This document shows positions 54,647 through 63,791 of a DNA stretch of 64,000 bases, piece after piece. The position numbers and the translations under genes were made by a program. Where the stretch lies: assembly GCF_019049325.1 (NCBI RefSeq), contig NZ_JAGMUO010000104.1, positions 113,309 through 177,308 on the forward strand. Direction: 5' to 3'. How positions within the stretch are numbered: the stretch's first letter is position 1; each line of letters opens with the position of its first letter. The notes below the pieces were generated by a model. The model ran no database searches. It had not been told where the DNA came from and saw only the letters and a list, made by a program, of their open reading frames with translations. This DNA comes from Streptomyces sp. AC512_CC834 (GTDB lineage Bacteria > Actinomycetota > Actinomycetes > Streptomycetales > Streptomycetaceae).

Positions 54647-55873
54647 TCAGGCGCCCCGTCCGACCACCCGACCGGTCACCTCGCCCAGCCCCACCCGGAT
54701 GCCGCCCGGCCCCGGAGCCCAGGCCGACAACGTCACCACGTCCCCGTCCTCCAGGAACGTCCGTTTGCCGTCGGGGAGTTCCAGCGGATCGCGGCCGTTC
54801 CAGGTCAGCTCCAGCAGCGATCCGCGCTCCCGCTCGGTGGTCCCGCTCACCGTGCCCGAGCCGTAGAGGTCGCCGGTGCGCAGCGAGGCGCCGTTGACCG
54901 TCATGTGGGCCAACTGCTGGGCAGCCGTCCAGTACATGGTGGCGAACGGCGGCTCGGAGACGACATGGCCGTTGACGGCGACGGAGATCCGCAGGTCGTA
55001 GCCGCCGGGTTCGTCCCGGTCGTCGTCCGTGTCGTCCAGGTAGGGCAGCAGTTGATGCGTGCGCTCGGGCGGCGCGACCCGCGCCTCCTCCAGCGCGTCC
55101 AGCGGCGTGATCCACGCCGACACCGACGTGGTGAAGGACTTGCCGAGGAACGGGCCGAGGGGGACGTACTCCCAGGACTGGACGTCCCGCGCGGACCAGT
55201 CGTTGAGCAGGCAGAGTCCGAAGACGTGCTCGCGGAAGTCGCCGAGCGCCACCGGGCTGCCCAGTTCGGACGGCACGCCCACCACGAAGCCGACCTCGGC
55301 CTCGATGTCGAGGCGGACGGACGGGCCGAAGACGGGAGCGGCGTCGGCCGGGGCCTTGCGCTGCCCCGATGGGCGTACGACGTCCGTGCCGGACACGACG
55401 ACCGTGCCGGAGCGGCCGTGGTAGCCGATCGGGAGGTGCTTCCAGTTCGGGGTGAGGGAGTCGGCGGCGTCGGGACGGAAGATCTGGCCGACGTTTCGGG
55501 CGTGGTTCTCGGAGGCGTAGAAGTCGACGTAGTCCGCCACCTCGAAGGGCAGGTGCAGGGTCACCGACGACAGCGGGTGGAAGAGGGGTTCGAGGGTCTC
55601 GCGGTGGGACGGGACCGTCACCCAGGCCGTCAGCGCGCGCCGCACGTCGGACCAGGCGGTGCGCCCGGCCGCCAGCAGCGGGTTGAGGGTGGGCCGCGCG
55701 AGCAGGGACGCGTACGGAGAGCCGAGCGCGTGGGCCGCCGCGCCGGCGTCGAGGACGTGGTCGCCGAGCCGGACGCCCACCGTCCGCTCCTGCGAGCCGG
55801 GGATCGAGAACACACCGTACGGAAGGTTGTGCGGGCCGAAGGGATCGCCCTCGGGGACATCGAAGGGGGGCAT
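54647..55873 (-). CDS. fahA: Fumarylacetoacetase
   Basis: A 408-residue enzyme for the last step of tyrosine degradation, splitting fumarylacetoacetate into fumarate and acetoacetate. Metal ligands are visible in DFYASENHARNVG (Asp), LDIEAEVGFVVG (two Glu) and LLNDWSARDVQ (Asp). The N-terminal beta domain (about 1-100) and the body are full length. The ATG at 55873 is preceded by GAGG. An ATG at 55903 would add ten residues. There is no other tyrosine-catabolic gene in the window. Confidence 0.93.
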   Translation of the reverse strand: MPPFDVPEGDPFGPHNLPYGVFSIPGSQERTVGVRLGDHVLDAGAAAHALGSPYASLLARPTLNPLLAAGRTAWSDVRRALTAWVTVPSHRETLEPLFHPLSSVTLHLPFEVADYVDFYASENHARNVGQIFRPDAADSLTPNWKHLPIGYHGRSGTVVVSGTDVVRPSGQRKAPADAAPVFGPSVRLDIEAEVGFVVGVPSELGSPVALGDFREHVFGLCLLNDWSARDVQSWEYVPLGPFLGKSFTTSVSAWITPLDALEEARVAPPERTHQLLPYLDDTDDDRDEPGGYDLRISVAVNGHVVSEPPFATMYWTAAQQLAHMTVNGASLRTGDLYGSGTVSGTTERERGSLLELTWNGRDPLELPDGKRTFLEDGDVVTLSAWAPGPGGIRVGLGEVTGRVVGRGA

Positions 55874-55919
55874 CGGGTGCTGCCTCGCTTTCGTGCTCGC
55901 CATGTGCGCGGTGCGCGCC

Positions 55920-55953
55920 GTGTGCGCCACGTGGTCGGTGTGCGCCACGTGGT
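55920..55953. repeat. 18-bp direct repeat with CACGTG cores upstream of fahA
   Basis: The 16-bp sequence GTGTGCGCCACGTGGT occurs at 55920-55935 and again at 55938-55953. Each copy has the palindrome CACGTG. Shorter GTGCGC copies flank it. It lies about 50-80 bases upstream of the fahA start and could be an operator. Confidence 0.7.
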
Positions 55954-56290
55954 GCGTGGTCGGGCCACACGTTACGGGGGACATACCGGTCTTGGGCAGT
56001 GCGGAGGGAGATGGCGTCGCGTGGCGGGAGAGGGCGCGCGCAGGCACGCTGACGTGCGGGGAGCGCCGCGGGCGCCGGGGCGCGGGAGGAGGAGAGCGAC
56101 CCGTAGGGCGTCCCGTCGGCGTACGCCCGCGTGAACGGGCCCGGATGTGGCGCTCCGTTTCTGCCTGTGCACACGCGGTTGTCCACAGGCTGGCACGCAA
56201 TCTTGACGGAGCGGTGCGAACTGGGTGACTCTGGGCGGGTGTCCGAGGGCCTCGGGGAGGGGGACTTCGACGGCACATCAGGGGGAGCGG

Positions 56291-57604
56291 ATGGCCATTG
56301 GGGAGGCCGGTCCGGGTTCGGTGCGGGACGGTTCGCGGTCGAGGAGGCGACTGGAAGCGACCCTGCGCGGCAGACTCGGCCGGGAATGCGTGTACGTACC
56401 GTCATGCCGTTTCGGGCTGTACGCGGCACTGCGTCACTGGTGCCCGCCCGGCGGCCGGGTGTTGATGTCGCCGGTCAACGACGACGTCATCTTCTTCGTC
56501 GTCCTCGCGGCCGGGCTGCGTCCGGTGCAGGCGCCGCTCGACCCGTCGGACGCGTCCATCGACATCGATGCCGTGCCCGAGGAGACGTGGGGCTCGCTGT
56601 CCGCCGTACTGACGACGAACCTGTACGGGAACCCGGACCCGGCGCCCCGGCTGCGGGCCCGCTGCGACGCCCTGGGCATCCCGCTGTTCGAGGACGCGGC
56701 GCACGCCATCGGCAGCGACGTGGGCGGCCGGCCGGTCGGCGCCTGGGGCGACGCCTCCGTCTTCAGCCTGTCCAAGCACGTCGGTGCCAAGGCCGGGGGC
56801 ATCCTCGCGGTCGCCGACCCGGGCCTGCGCGACGCGCTGGAGAAGTCCTGCGACGACCTGCTGCTGCCGCGCCGCACGACCGCCGAACTGGCCTACGCCG
56901 TAAGGCCGTACGCGGAGGCCGCCGTCCGCGGGCTGCGGCTGCGGCGGGCCGCCTGGGCCACGATGCGGCTGCTGGGGCTGATGGAGCGCGAGGAGATCCG
57001 GATGCCGCTGCGCCCGGACGAGCTGGCACGCGCGGGCGCAGCGGCACCCGGCCTGGACGCGCACGACCCCTGGGTCCGCGTCGACATGCACGACTACCGG
57101 CTGCGGGCCGGCCGGTTCCGGCTCGGGCGGGTCGGGCGCGGGCTCGACCGGCTGGACGACGTACTCGCGGACTGCCGGGCCGGTACGGAGCTGCTGCTGT
57201 CCACGCGCTGGGCGGGGCCGGCCGTCCGGGCAGCCGCGGGCGCGGGCGCAGCCGGAGCCGCGGGCGCGGGCGCAGGCGAGGGCGCGGGCGAGGGCAGTCG
57301 GTCGGCGGCGGGCACGGTACAGCCGTTGTTCCGGGTGCCGTTGCTGGTGGCGGACCGGGACGCGGCCGTCCGCGCGCTGGCCCGGCGCGGCATTGTCGTC
57401 GGCTACCTCTACGACCCGCCCCTGGACGACTACGCGGGCGCGGCCTTCACCGATCCGTCGCCCGCCCCCGAGGGGGCCCGCTGGTTCGCGCGGCACGCGC
57501 TGCCCGTGGATCCGCTGCGGGCCCGCGCGGTCCTCGCCGCGCTGGAGGAGTCCGGAGTACGACCGGCCGAGGCGCCGGAAGGGCTGGGTCCGTCCGGTGG
57601 CTGA
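56291..57604 (+). CDS. DegT/DnrJ/EryC1-type PLP aminotransferase
   Basis: A 437-residue enzyme of the sugar-aminotransferase family. Signs are SCRFGLYAALRHW, FEDAAHA (residues 133-139, Asp135 contacts PLP nitrogen) and the PLP lysine at Lys162 in SLSKHVGAKAGG. These usually add an amino group to a keto-sugar nucleotide. A Gly/Ala-rich insert (about 317-345) is unusual. GGGGAG precedes the ATG. It overlaps the flippase gene by eight bases, which points to a role in making the sugar that the flippase exports. Sugar identity cannot be told. Confidence 0.8.
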   Translation: MAIGEAGPGSVRDGSRSRRRLEATLRGRLGRECVYVPSCRFGLYAALRHWCPPGGRVLMSPVNDDVIFFVVLAAGLRPVQAPLDPSDASIDIDAVPEETWGSLSAVLTTNLYGNPDPAPRLRARCDALGIPLFEDAAHAIGSDVGGRPVGAWGDASVFSLSKHVGAKAGGILAVADPGLRDALEKSCDDLLLPRRTTAELAYAVRPYAEAAVRGLRLRRAAWATMRLLGLMEREEIRMPLRPDELARAGAAAPGLDAHDPWVRVDMHDYRLRAGRFRLGRVGRGLDRLDDVLADCRAGTELLLSTRWAGPAVRAAAGAGAAGAAGAGAGEGAGEGSRSAAGTVQPLFRVPLLVADRDAAVRALARRGIVVGYLYDPPLDDYAGAAFTDPSPAPEGARWFARHALPVDPLRARAVLAALEESGVRPAEAPEGLGPSGG

Positions 57605-60044
57605 GACCCGGGTGCACGAGGCCGCCGCGGCACCCGCGGGCGGCGGCTCGGCCCTGCCCCGGGGCGGACACGGTGGCGACTCGCTCTTCAAGAACGCCTA
57701 CTTCCTGATGCTCAGCACCGGCGTCTCCGCCGTGCTCGGCCTGGGCTTCTGGCTCGTGGCCGCCCGCTACTACTCGGAGGAGGCCGTCGGCCAGGGCTCC
57801 GCGGCCATCGCCGCCATGCGGCTGCTCGCCAGCATCACGGCGACCACGATGATCGGCGCCGTCGTCCGTTTCGTGCCGCGCGCCGGCCGCGCCACCGGAG
57901 GGCTGGTGTGGCGTGCGTACGCGGCGAGTTCGGTCGTCGTCGCCGTGGCCGCCGTCGTCTTCCTGCTCACCCTCGACCTGTGGGGCGCCTCGTACGCCCC
58001 GCTCGGCACGCTCGAGGCGGGGACGCTGTTCGTCGCCGCGTCCGTGGCCTGGGCGCTGCTCACTCTCCAGGACGGCGTGCTGACCGGGCTGCGCAAGGCG
58101 GAGTGGGTGCCCGCCGGGAACGCCGTGTTCTCGGTCGGGAAGCTGATCCTGCTGGCCCTCTTCGCCACCACACTGCCGGTGCTCGGCATCTTCGTGTCCT
58201 GGGCGGTGGCCATCGCCTTCTCCACCGTGCCGCTCGGCTGGCTGATCTTCCGCAGACTCATCCCGCGCCAGACCGCCGCCGACCGCGCGGTGGAGCCGCC
58301 CGCCGTCCGCGAGATGGGCCGCTTCCTGGCCGGGGACTCGCTGGGCGCGCTCTTCAGCCTGGCGATGATCAATCTGTTGCCGGTGATGGTCGCGGTCAAC
58401 TTCAGCGCCGCGGAGAACGGCTACTTCTATGTGGCCTACACCGTCGGCGGAACCATGGAGTTCATGGCCGTCAACATGGCCTCCTCGCTCACCGCGCACG
58501 CCTCGCACGACCCGCGCCGCCTCGCCGACGGCGTCCGGGGAGCGCTGCGCCGCATGACGCTGCTGCTGGTGCCGGTCGTCGTCTTCCTGGTCGTCTTCGC
58601 CCCGCAGATCCTCGCCCCCTTCGACGCGGACTACGCCGAGCACGGCTCCACGGTGCTGCGGCTGCTGGCCATCGGGGCGCTGCCGAGGGTCGTGGTCGAG
58701 CTGTACATCGGCGTGCTGCGCGTCCAGGGCCGCACCGGTGTGCTCGCCGCCGTGCAGGGCACCATGTGCGTCCTCGTGCTGGGCAGCGCGGCGATGCTGT
58801 TCACGCCGGCCGGGATCGCGGGCGCCGGCTGGGCGGTGCTGGTGAGCATGACGGTGGTCGCCGTCGGCTGCGCGCCCGGCCTGCGCGGGGCGCTGCGCGG
58901 CATGGACGACGCCGGCGGAAAGGGTCCGCGGGCGGGTGGCAGACGGCGCCGGCGCCGGGACCCGGTCGCCACCGGCCCGGACTACGGCACCCGATGGGCA
59001 CGGCTGAACGCGACCGCCGGCTACGGCACCAACTGGGCACGCTGGGCGGACTACGAGCGGCGCAGACCCGGCCAGGACGCGGCCGGGACGGCTGACACGG
59101 CCGACGGGGCTGACGGGGCTGACGCGGCTGGCACGGCTGGACTGTTCATCGGCCGTCCCGGGTACGAGCGCGAGGCGCTGCAGGCGGACACCCTGGCGCT
59201 GGTCGTCCGGCCGCACCAGACCGACGCGGACGCCGGGGCGGCGGGCGGCGCCGCGGCCGGGGTCGGCGCTGGGACGGCCGGGGCCGACGCCGGGGACGGC
59301 CGGGAGCGGTGGCTGAGGGGCGTTCTGTGGTACCTGCTCGCCATCGCCACGGCGGTCTTCTGGGCGGCGCTGCGCGGCCTGCCGTGGCTCGGCGGTGCCT
59401 CCGGCGCGTCCGGGGATTCCGGAGCCGAGCTGACGGGACGCCGGTTGCTGGAAGAGCTGCCGTGGCCCGCAGTCGTCGCGGGAGGCCTGCTGCTCGTGGT
59501 GTTCGTCGCGTCGGTGACGCTGTGCACGGCGCGTACCGCATGGCTGCCCGGTGCGGCACTCGGATCCGCGCTGCTCGCCCTGCACACCGCGCCCGTGGCC
59601 CTCGGTTGGCAACCCCGGGCGGTCGACGGCGCGTTCTACACGAGGTCGGCCGGTGCGCTGGCGGAGACGATGGGGCTGAGCGGGCCCGGACCCTTGCTGC
59701 GGTGGGTGCCGCAGGTGGCCCTCCTCCTGTGCCTGGTTCCGCTGGGGCTGCTGCTCGCGCGCACGGTCGGGCGGCTGACGTGGCCCGGGTGCTGGGGAGT
59801 CCTGTATCTCGTCGCGGTGGGCGGCTGGGTGTGGCGGCAGGCGCTCGCGCCCGCGGCACTGCCGCTGCTCGCCGCCCTCGCCGCCCTCGCCGTACTCGTC
59901 GGCGTTGCTGCCCTCGCTGCCCTTGCTGTCCTCGTCCGGCTTCCGGGCCGGAAGGCCGGTGCGGTCAGCGGGACGGCACGGGCTGGTGGAAGTACCCGTT
60001 CTTCCCCGCCTCCCGGTAACCCTCGAGCCCCGGTCCGTCGTTGA
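57597..60044 (+). CDS. Wzx/MVF-type lipid-linked sugar flippase with C-terminal membrane domain
   Basis: An 815-residue membrane protein. Residues about 25-490 form a flippase core with about 12 helices (FLMLSTGVSAVLGLGFWLVA, FSLAMINLLPVMVAVNFSAA). It resembles the oligosaccharide/lipid-II-type MOP exporters. The middle (about 495-610) is low-complexity Ala/Gly/Asp. A further hydrophobic part (about 612-790) adds about seven helices not part of the usual family. GTG 57597 overlaps the aminotransferase stop. The last 80 bases overlap the convergent glycosidase gene. Confidence 0.75.
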   Translation: MAETRVHEAAAAPAGGGSALPRGGHGGDSLFKNAYFLMLSTGVSAVLGLGFWLVAARYYSEEAVGQGSAAIAAMRLLASITATTMIGAVVRFVPRAGRATGGLVWRAYAASSVVVAVAAVVFLLTLDLWGASYAPLGTLEAGTLFVAASVAWALLTLQDGVLTGLRKAEWVPAGNAVFSVGKLILLALFATTLPVLGIFVSWAVAIAFSTVPLGWLIFRRLIPRQTAADRAVEPPAVREMGRFLAGDSLGALFSLAMINLLPVMVAVNFSAAENGYFYVAYTVGGTMEFMAVNMASSLTAHASHDPRRLADGVRGALRRMTLLLVPVVVFLVVFAPQILAPFDADYAEHGSTVLRLLAIGALPRVVVELYIGVLRVQGRTGVLAAVQGTMCVLVLGSAAMLFTPAGIAGAGWAVLVSMTVVAVGCAPGLRGALRGMDDAGGKGPRAGGRRRRRRDPVATGPDYGTRWARLNATAGYGTNWARWADYERRRPGQDAAGTADTADGADGADAAGTAGLFIGRPGYEREALQADTLALVVRPHQTDADAGAAGGAAAGVGAGTAGADAGDGRERWLRGVLWYLLAIATAVFWAALRGLPWLGGASGASGDSGAELTGRRLLEELPWPAVVAGGLLLVVFVASVTLCTARTAWLPGAALGSALLALHTAPVALGWQPRAVDGAFYTRSAGALAETMGLSGPGPLLRWVPQVALLLCLVPLGLLLARTVGRLTWPGCWGVLYLVAVGGWVWRQALAPAALPLLAALAALAVLVGVAALAALAVLVRLPGRKAGAVSGTARAGGSTRSSPPPGNPRAPVRR

Positions 60045-61068
60045 CCGTCAGGTCGCACGCGGGCTCCTCGGAGGGCGGCCGGTTCCAGTGCACCAGCGCC
60101 CTGACCTGCGGGAGCTTCTTCACGTCGGCGGGGATCCGCGTGTACCAGTCGCGCTGACGCGTCGGGTTGTCTGCGTCGGGCGCGGTGGCGAACTCCGCGA
60201 GCATCACCGGCTTGTCGTCGGTGATGTTCTCGCGCAGCCATTCGTAGCTGGGCCGCTGGCTGCGCAGGAAGCTCTTCCAGTCGGTGGTGTTGTGGCACTG
60301 GTAGTAGTTGTACTGGTCCATGGCGATCCAGTCGACGTACTCGTCCCCGGGGTAGAGCGCCTTCATCTCGTCCGCGCTGCCGAGGTAGCCGGAGACGGTC
60401 CACACCCACACGACGTTGTCGGCGCCCAGCTCACGGAACCGGTCGTGCAGATGACGGTACGCCGCGACGAACTCCTCCGGCGTGCCCGCGCCTTCCTTGA
60501 TGCGGGCGTCGGTCTCCTGGTCGAAGGAGATGAAGACCCGTTTGCCGTAGGACTTGATGCGCCGGATCTGCGGGTCGAGGATCTCCTCGTCGTACTTCCC
60601 CGAGGCGATGTTCTTCCAGCCGAGCTGGGTCTCGGTCCAGTTCTCGTGGTGCGGCTCGGTCCAGATCGTGGACTCCCAGGCCAGCATGAGCAGCCGGTCC
60701 CTGCCCAGCTCCTGTTCGTCCGGGGTGAGCAGTTGGCCGTCGAGCTCGGTGCCCGACATGTCGTGGTAGTTGTAGACGAGGTCCAGCTTGCGGCCGATCC
60801 GCTTCTCGAAGCCGAGCACCGCGTCCTTGAGCGACCCGTTCCCGGCGTACGGCACGTACGCGCCCCACCAGGCCCCGCAGCCGGGAACGAGCGTCTCGCT
60901 GGGCGCGCACGGACCGGTGGGCGCCTCGCCGGAGGCCGCGTTGTCGGGCAGGGCGTCCCCGGAGACGTCCGGTTCCTCGGAGCGGCCGGCCCAGACGCCG
61001 AGCCCGGCGATCAGTGCGGCCACCGCCACCAGTACGACGGCCGTATAGGCGCGCTTCGCCGTGCCCAT
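59965..61068 (-). CDS. GH26-like extracellular glycosidase
   Basis: A 367-residue protein with one N-terminal anchor helix (about residues 8-27) and a barrel resembling glycoside hydrolase family 26. The catalytic acid is likely Glu185 in SFDQETDAR and the nucleophile Glu292 in VMLAEFATA. An aromatic-rich GAWWGAYVPY near residue 65 and WESTIW fit the substrate cleft. Anchored outside, it could trim the polysaccharide made by this cluster. The ATG at 61068 is chosen as it gives the basic-then-hydrophobic leader. Confidence 0.72.
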   Translation of the reverse strand: MGTAKRAYTAVVLVAVAALIAGLGVWAGRSEEPDVSGDALPDNAASGEAPTGPCAPSETLVPGCGAWWGAYVPYAGNGSLKDAVLGFEKRIGRKLDLVYNYHDMSGTELDGQLLTPDEQELGRDRLLMLAWESTIWTEPHHENWTETQLGWKNIASGKYDEEILDPQIRRIKSYGKRVFISFDQETDARIKEGAGTPEEFVAAYRHLHDRFRELGADNVVWVWTVSGYLGSADEMKALYPGDEYVDWIAMDQYNYYQCHNTTDWKSFLRSQRPSYEWLRENITDDKPVMLAEFATAPDADNPTRQRDWYTRIPADVKKLPQVRALVHWNRPPSEEPACDLTVNDGPGLEGYREAGKNGYFHQPVPSR

Positions 61069-61118
61069 GCCTGTCACCCCACGGGAATCGGACGGCTCGT
61101 GTCCCCGGTGCCCGCCCG

Positions 61119-61604
61119 TCATGTGCCGCCACCGGGGGCGGACCTGCGTTTGGCGGGTTCGGCCGCGCCGCGACGGGCGGCGGGCAGCGGGAGTCCCGGC
61201 AGCGCCGCGGTGACCGTGGTGAAGACGGCGAGCGAGACGATGAACGCGGCCATCGAGAAGGCCTCCACCAGGAACAGCGCGGTGGCGGCGAGCACACCGA
61301 GCGAGAGGCTGACGGGCGCGGCGAACGCGGCGGCCTCCAGCCGCGCACCGGCGGCCAGGCCGCTCGGCTGCGGATACAGCGCAGCGCAGCCCGGTCCGAA
61401 CAGGGTGAAGAGCAGCACCGGTATCCAGCGCAGCGGTGACGGGCCGGGTACGGCGGTGGCGGCCAGCGCCAGCCAGCCGGAGGCGGCGACGAGGACTCTG
61501 AGATGTGTCGGGGTCACTCTGACGCCCCGGATCTCTTCGGCGCGGCCGGTGTCCTGGGAGCCGGTGGAGCCCCCGGTGGAGTCGGTGAAGTCTGTGGTGT
61601 TCAT
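61119..61604 (-). CDS. Small multi-pass membrane protein
   Basis: A 161-residue protein with a hydrophilic Thr/Ser/Gly N-terminus and about four helices (near residues 35-55, 60-76, 92-112 and 115-135). No family was recognised. It lies between the large membrane protein and the GH26-like gene in the same direction, so it is likely part of the same transcript and surface-polysaccharide function. Confidence 0.6.
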   Translation of the reverse strand: MNTTDFTDSTGGSTGSQDTGRAEEIRGVRVTPTHLRVLVAASGWLALAATAVPGPSPLRWIPVLLFTLFGPGCAALYPQPSGLAAGARLEAAAFAAPVSLSLGVLAATALFLVEAFSMAAFIVSLAVFTTVTAALPGLPLPAARRGAAEPAKRRSAPGGGT

Positions 61605-61652
61605 GGACTGACCTGACCGCCCTTCGTCGCTTCGGTTCTCGGATCACCTGGT

Positions 61653-61752
61653 GGTCGTCATGGGATGGACGTCATCGGATGGTCGTCATGGGGTGGCCGT
61701 CATCGGATGGTGGTCATGGGGTGGCCGTCATCGGATGGTGGTCATGGGGTGG
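61653..61752. repeat. 28-bp tandem repeat, 3.6 copies
   Basis: Units at 61653-61680, 61681-61708 and 61709-61736, plus a partial at 61737-61752. The core is GGTCATGGGGTGGCCGTCAT with a few substitutions. The stop of the minus-strand gene (61742-61744) is in the partial unit, so the full units lie just downstream of the stop. Confidence 0.93.
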
Positions 61753-63709
61753 CCCGGCGGTACTCCAGAACCACCCCGTAGGGATGGCTCTCGACGGTGC
61801 GGAAGAGCGGCGAGGCCGACAGTTCCGTGCGCAGCCTCGCGAAGCCGTCGGGCGGCAGCAGGCCCTCTCCGGCGGTGTAGACGTCCTGGGTGCGGGTGAG
61901 GATCACGTACGCCGTCGTTCCCGGCGGGATCCCGTCGGCGAGGTAGCCGGCCGGGTCCTTCAGCATCCGCTCGTTTTCGGGGAGTTCCTGCTCGGCGAAG
62001 TACCAGTGCTCGAGGCTGTCGTAGCGGTGCAGCGCCTGCGGGAAGGAGCCGGTGGTGGCGAGGATCAGCGAGTCTTCGGGGGCGTTGTCGAGGGTCCGGG
62101 TGACCAGGGCGGTCTCCGCGGGCGGCGTGTAGTACATCTTCTCCTTGCCGTAGTACGACGGCAGGAAGCCGGCCAGCAGCACCAGCAGGACCGCCGGCAG
62201 GACAGCAGGCAGCACCGCCGGCAGCGCGACGGCCGCGACCCTCTGCCGAGGCGCCTTCACGACCCTCGGGCGGTCGCGGTGGGCGCCCGCGAAGGCCGGC
62301 ACGAGTGCCGCGGCGGCGAAGAAGGCCCCGCCGGGCAGGGCGAACAGGTAGACGCGGAAGAGCATTTCGCCGCCGTAGTCGTTGACGACGAACAGCGGCA
62401 CCGGCGCGACGGAGACCAGCAGCAGTGGCAGCGCGCTGCGGGTCAGCCGGCGCCGCAGCACGACGGCACCACCGGCGAGCGCGGTGACCGCCAGCACCAT
62501 CGCCACGTTGGCCGTACCGGCGAGTTCGGGCCCGGGGCCGGTGAGCTGACCGGCGTAGCCGGCGCGGGAGTTCTGGGTCAGTTCGCCGAGGGACTCCTTG
62601 AGGGTGGAGAGCGTCTCGACGAACAGCGGCCGCCCCATGGTCAGGTCCCAGGTCAGCATCAGCAGCCCGGCGACGGCCAGCAGCCCGACGTTGCGGTAGC
62701 GGCGGGTGAGGTTGAGGGCGAGCAGGCAGACGCAGAGCATCACCGGCGTGAGCTGGTGCGTGGCGTTGATGGCGGCGATCAGCGGGGCGAGGATCACCAC
62801 GCAGATCGCGCGCTGTCCGCTTCCGGTCGGCGGGGGGACGCTGGCCGCCGCCGGATCGAGGAAGGCGCGGTCGCGCAGTTGTCCGGCGGAGCCCGGGCGC
62901 ACGAAGTGCCGCAGCACCACCGCGATGACCGCCAGATGCAGCAGGTACGCGAGTCCCTGCGGGGCGAAGTAGTCCTGGCCCACCCAGTTGGCGAGCTGGA
63001 AGATCCAGACGGCGGTCCACACCAGTCGCCAGTCCCGGCAGAAGGTGCGGTAGATCAGCACCAGCACCGGCGTCATGAGCAGCCCGAGGACGATCGGTGC
63101 CCAGTTGGCGTACGCGGCGGCGCTCTCCACCCCGAAGGCGCGGACCAGGCCGCCGTTGAGCGTGAAGAACCCCGGCCACTGGTCGTACGCCGACATGTTG
63201 CCCGACAGCGCCGCCTCCGGCCGGAGTTCGCCGTTGGCGAGCAGCGTGTTGACGACGGCGTCGTGCTTGGAGGCCCACGGGTAGCGCACCGCGTCGTAGA
63301 GCACCGCCGGTGGTGCCTTGAGGGCGAACAGCATCGCGGCGCAGTGCGCGGCCGGCCACCAGGGTGCGGTGGCCGCGCGCCGCAGGCTGAGGACGAAGCC
63401 CGCGGTGAGGACCAGCAGCGAGAGGTAGTAGGTGACGGGCAGGCGGTCCAGCAGGCCGTAGTCGCCCATCTCACGGAAGCCGATGCGGGGCAGCGCGTAC
63501 ACCCACAGCGCGGTGGCGAGCAGCAGCGTCAGCAGGCCGAGGGTGCGGGGGCGGCGGAGGGCGGCCCGCCAGGAACGGGCGGCCCGCCAGGAACCGGGCT
63601 CACCGGGCTCACCGGGCGCCCCGCCGGTGGGCCCTCCCGGGGTGGTGAGGGGATCTGCGGGCGGCGGCATGCTGCTCTCGGCGGTCGGTACGGGCACATG
63701 TTGCTGCAC
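61742..63709 (-). CDS. Large polytopic membrane protein, GT-C-like
   Basis: A 655-residue protein with about 12-13 helices and a soluble C-terminal domain (about residues 535-655). The large second loop (SGNMSAYDQWPGFFTLNGGL) and overall build resemble GT-C membrane glycosyltransferases that use lipid-linked sugars, but no sure catalytic motif is seen. It starts at GTG 63709 with GGAGGGAG seven bases ahead. The N-terminal 45 residues are Gly/Pro-rich. Its place in the cluster suggests polymer assembly. Confidence 0.65.
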   Translation of the reverse strand: MQQHVPVPTAESSMPPPADPLTTPGGPTGGAPGEPGEPGSWRAARSWRAALRRPRTLGLLTLLLATALWVYALPRIGFREMGDYGLLDRLPVTYYLSLLVLTAGFVLSLRRAATAPWWPAAHCAAMLFALKAPPAVLYDAVRYPWASKHDAVVNTLLANGELRPEAALSGNMSAYDQWPGFFTLNGGLVRAFGVESAAAYANWAPIVLGLLMTPVLVLIYRTFCRDWRLVWTAVWIFQLANWVGQDYFAPQGLAYLLHLAVIAVVLRHFVRPGSAGQLRDRAFLDPAAASVPPPTGSGQRAICVVILAPLIAAINATHQLTPVMLCVCLLALNLTRRYRNVGLLAVAGLLMLTWDLTMGRPLFVETLSTLKESLGELTQNSRAGYAGQLTGPGPELAGTANVAMVLAVTALAGGAVVLRRRLTRSALPLLLVSVAPVPLFVVNDYGGEMLFRVYLFALPGGAFFAAAALVPAFAGAHRDRPRVVKAPRQRVAAVALPAVLPAVLPAVLLVLLAGFLPSYYGKEKMYYTPPAETALVTRTLDNAPEDSLILATTGSFPQALHRYDSLEHWYFAEQELPENERMLKDPAGYLADGIPPGTTAYVILTRTQDVYTAGEGLLPPDGFARLRTELSASPLFRTVESHPYGVVLEYRRATP

Positions 63710-63733
63710 GCTGAAGCTCCCTCCCCTGGGGCC

Positions 63734-63739
63734 AAGTAT
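63734..63739 (-). promoter_or_regulatory. Likely -10 element of the GT-C-like gene
   Basis: Read on the minus strand this is TATACT, in an AT-rich stretch (63736-63775) that stands out in this GC-rich DNA. It lies about 25 bases ahead of the GTG start. No good -35 at 17 bases was found. Confidence 0.4.
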
Positions 63740-63791
63740 AGGAATTTACTCGGCTTTTCACACCCAAATCATCCGGTTCCCCGCCGCTCGC

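Noticed and set aside
61653..61752. CRISPR array
   Set aside because: The 28-bp units are directly adjacent with no spacers, so it is a simple tandem repeat.
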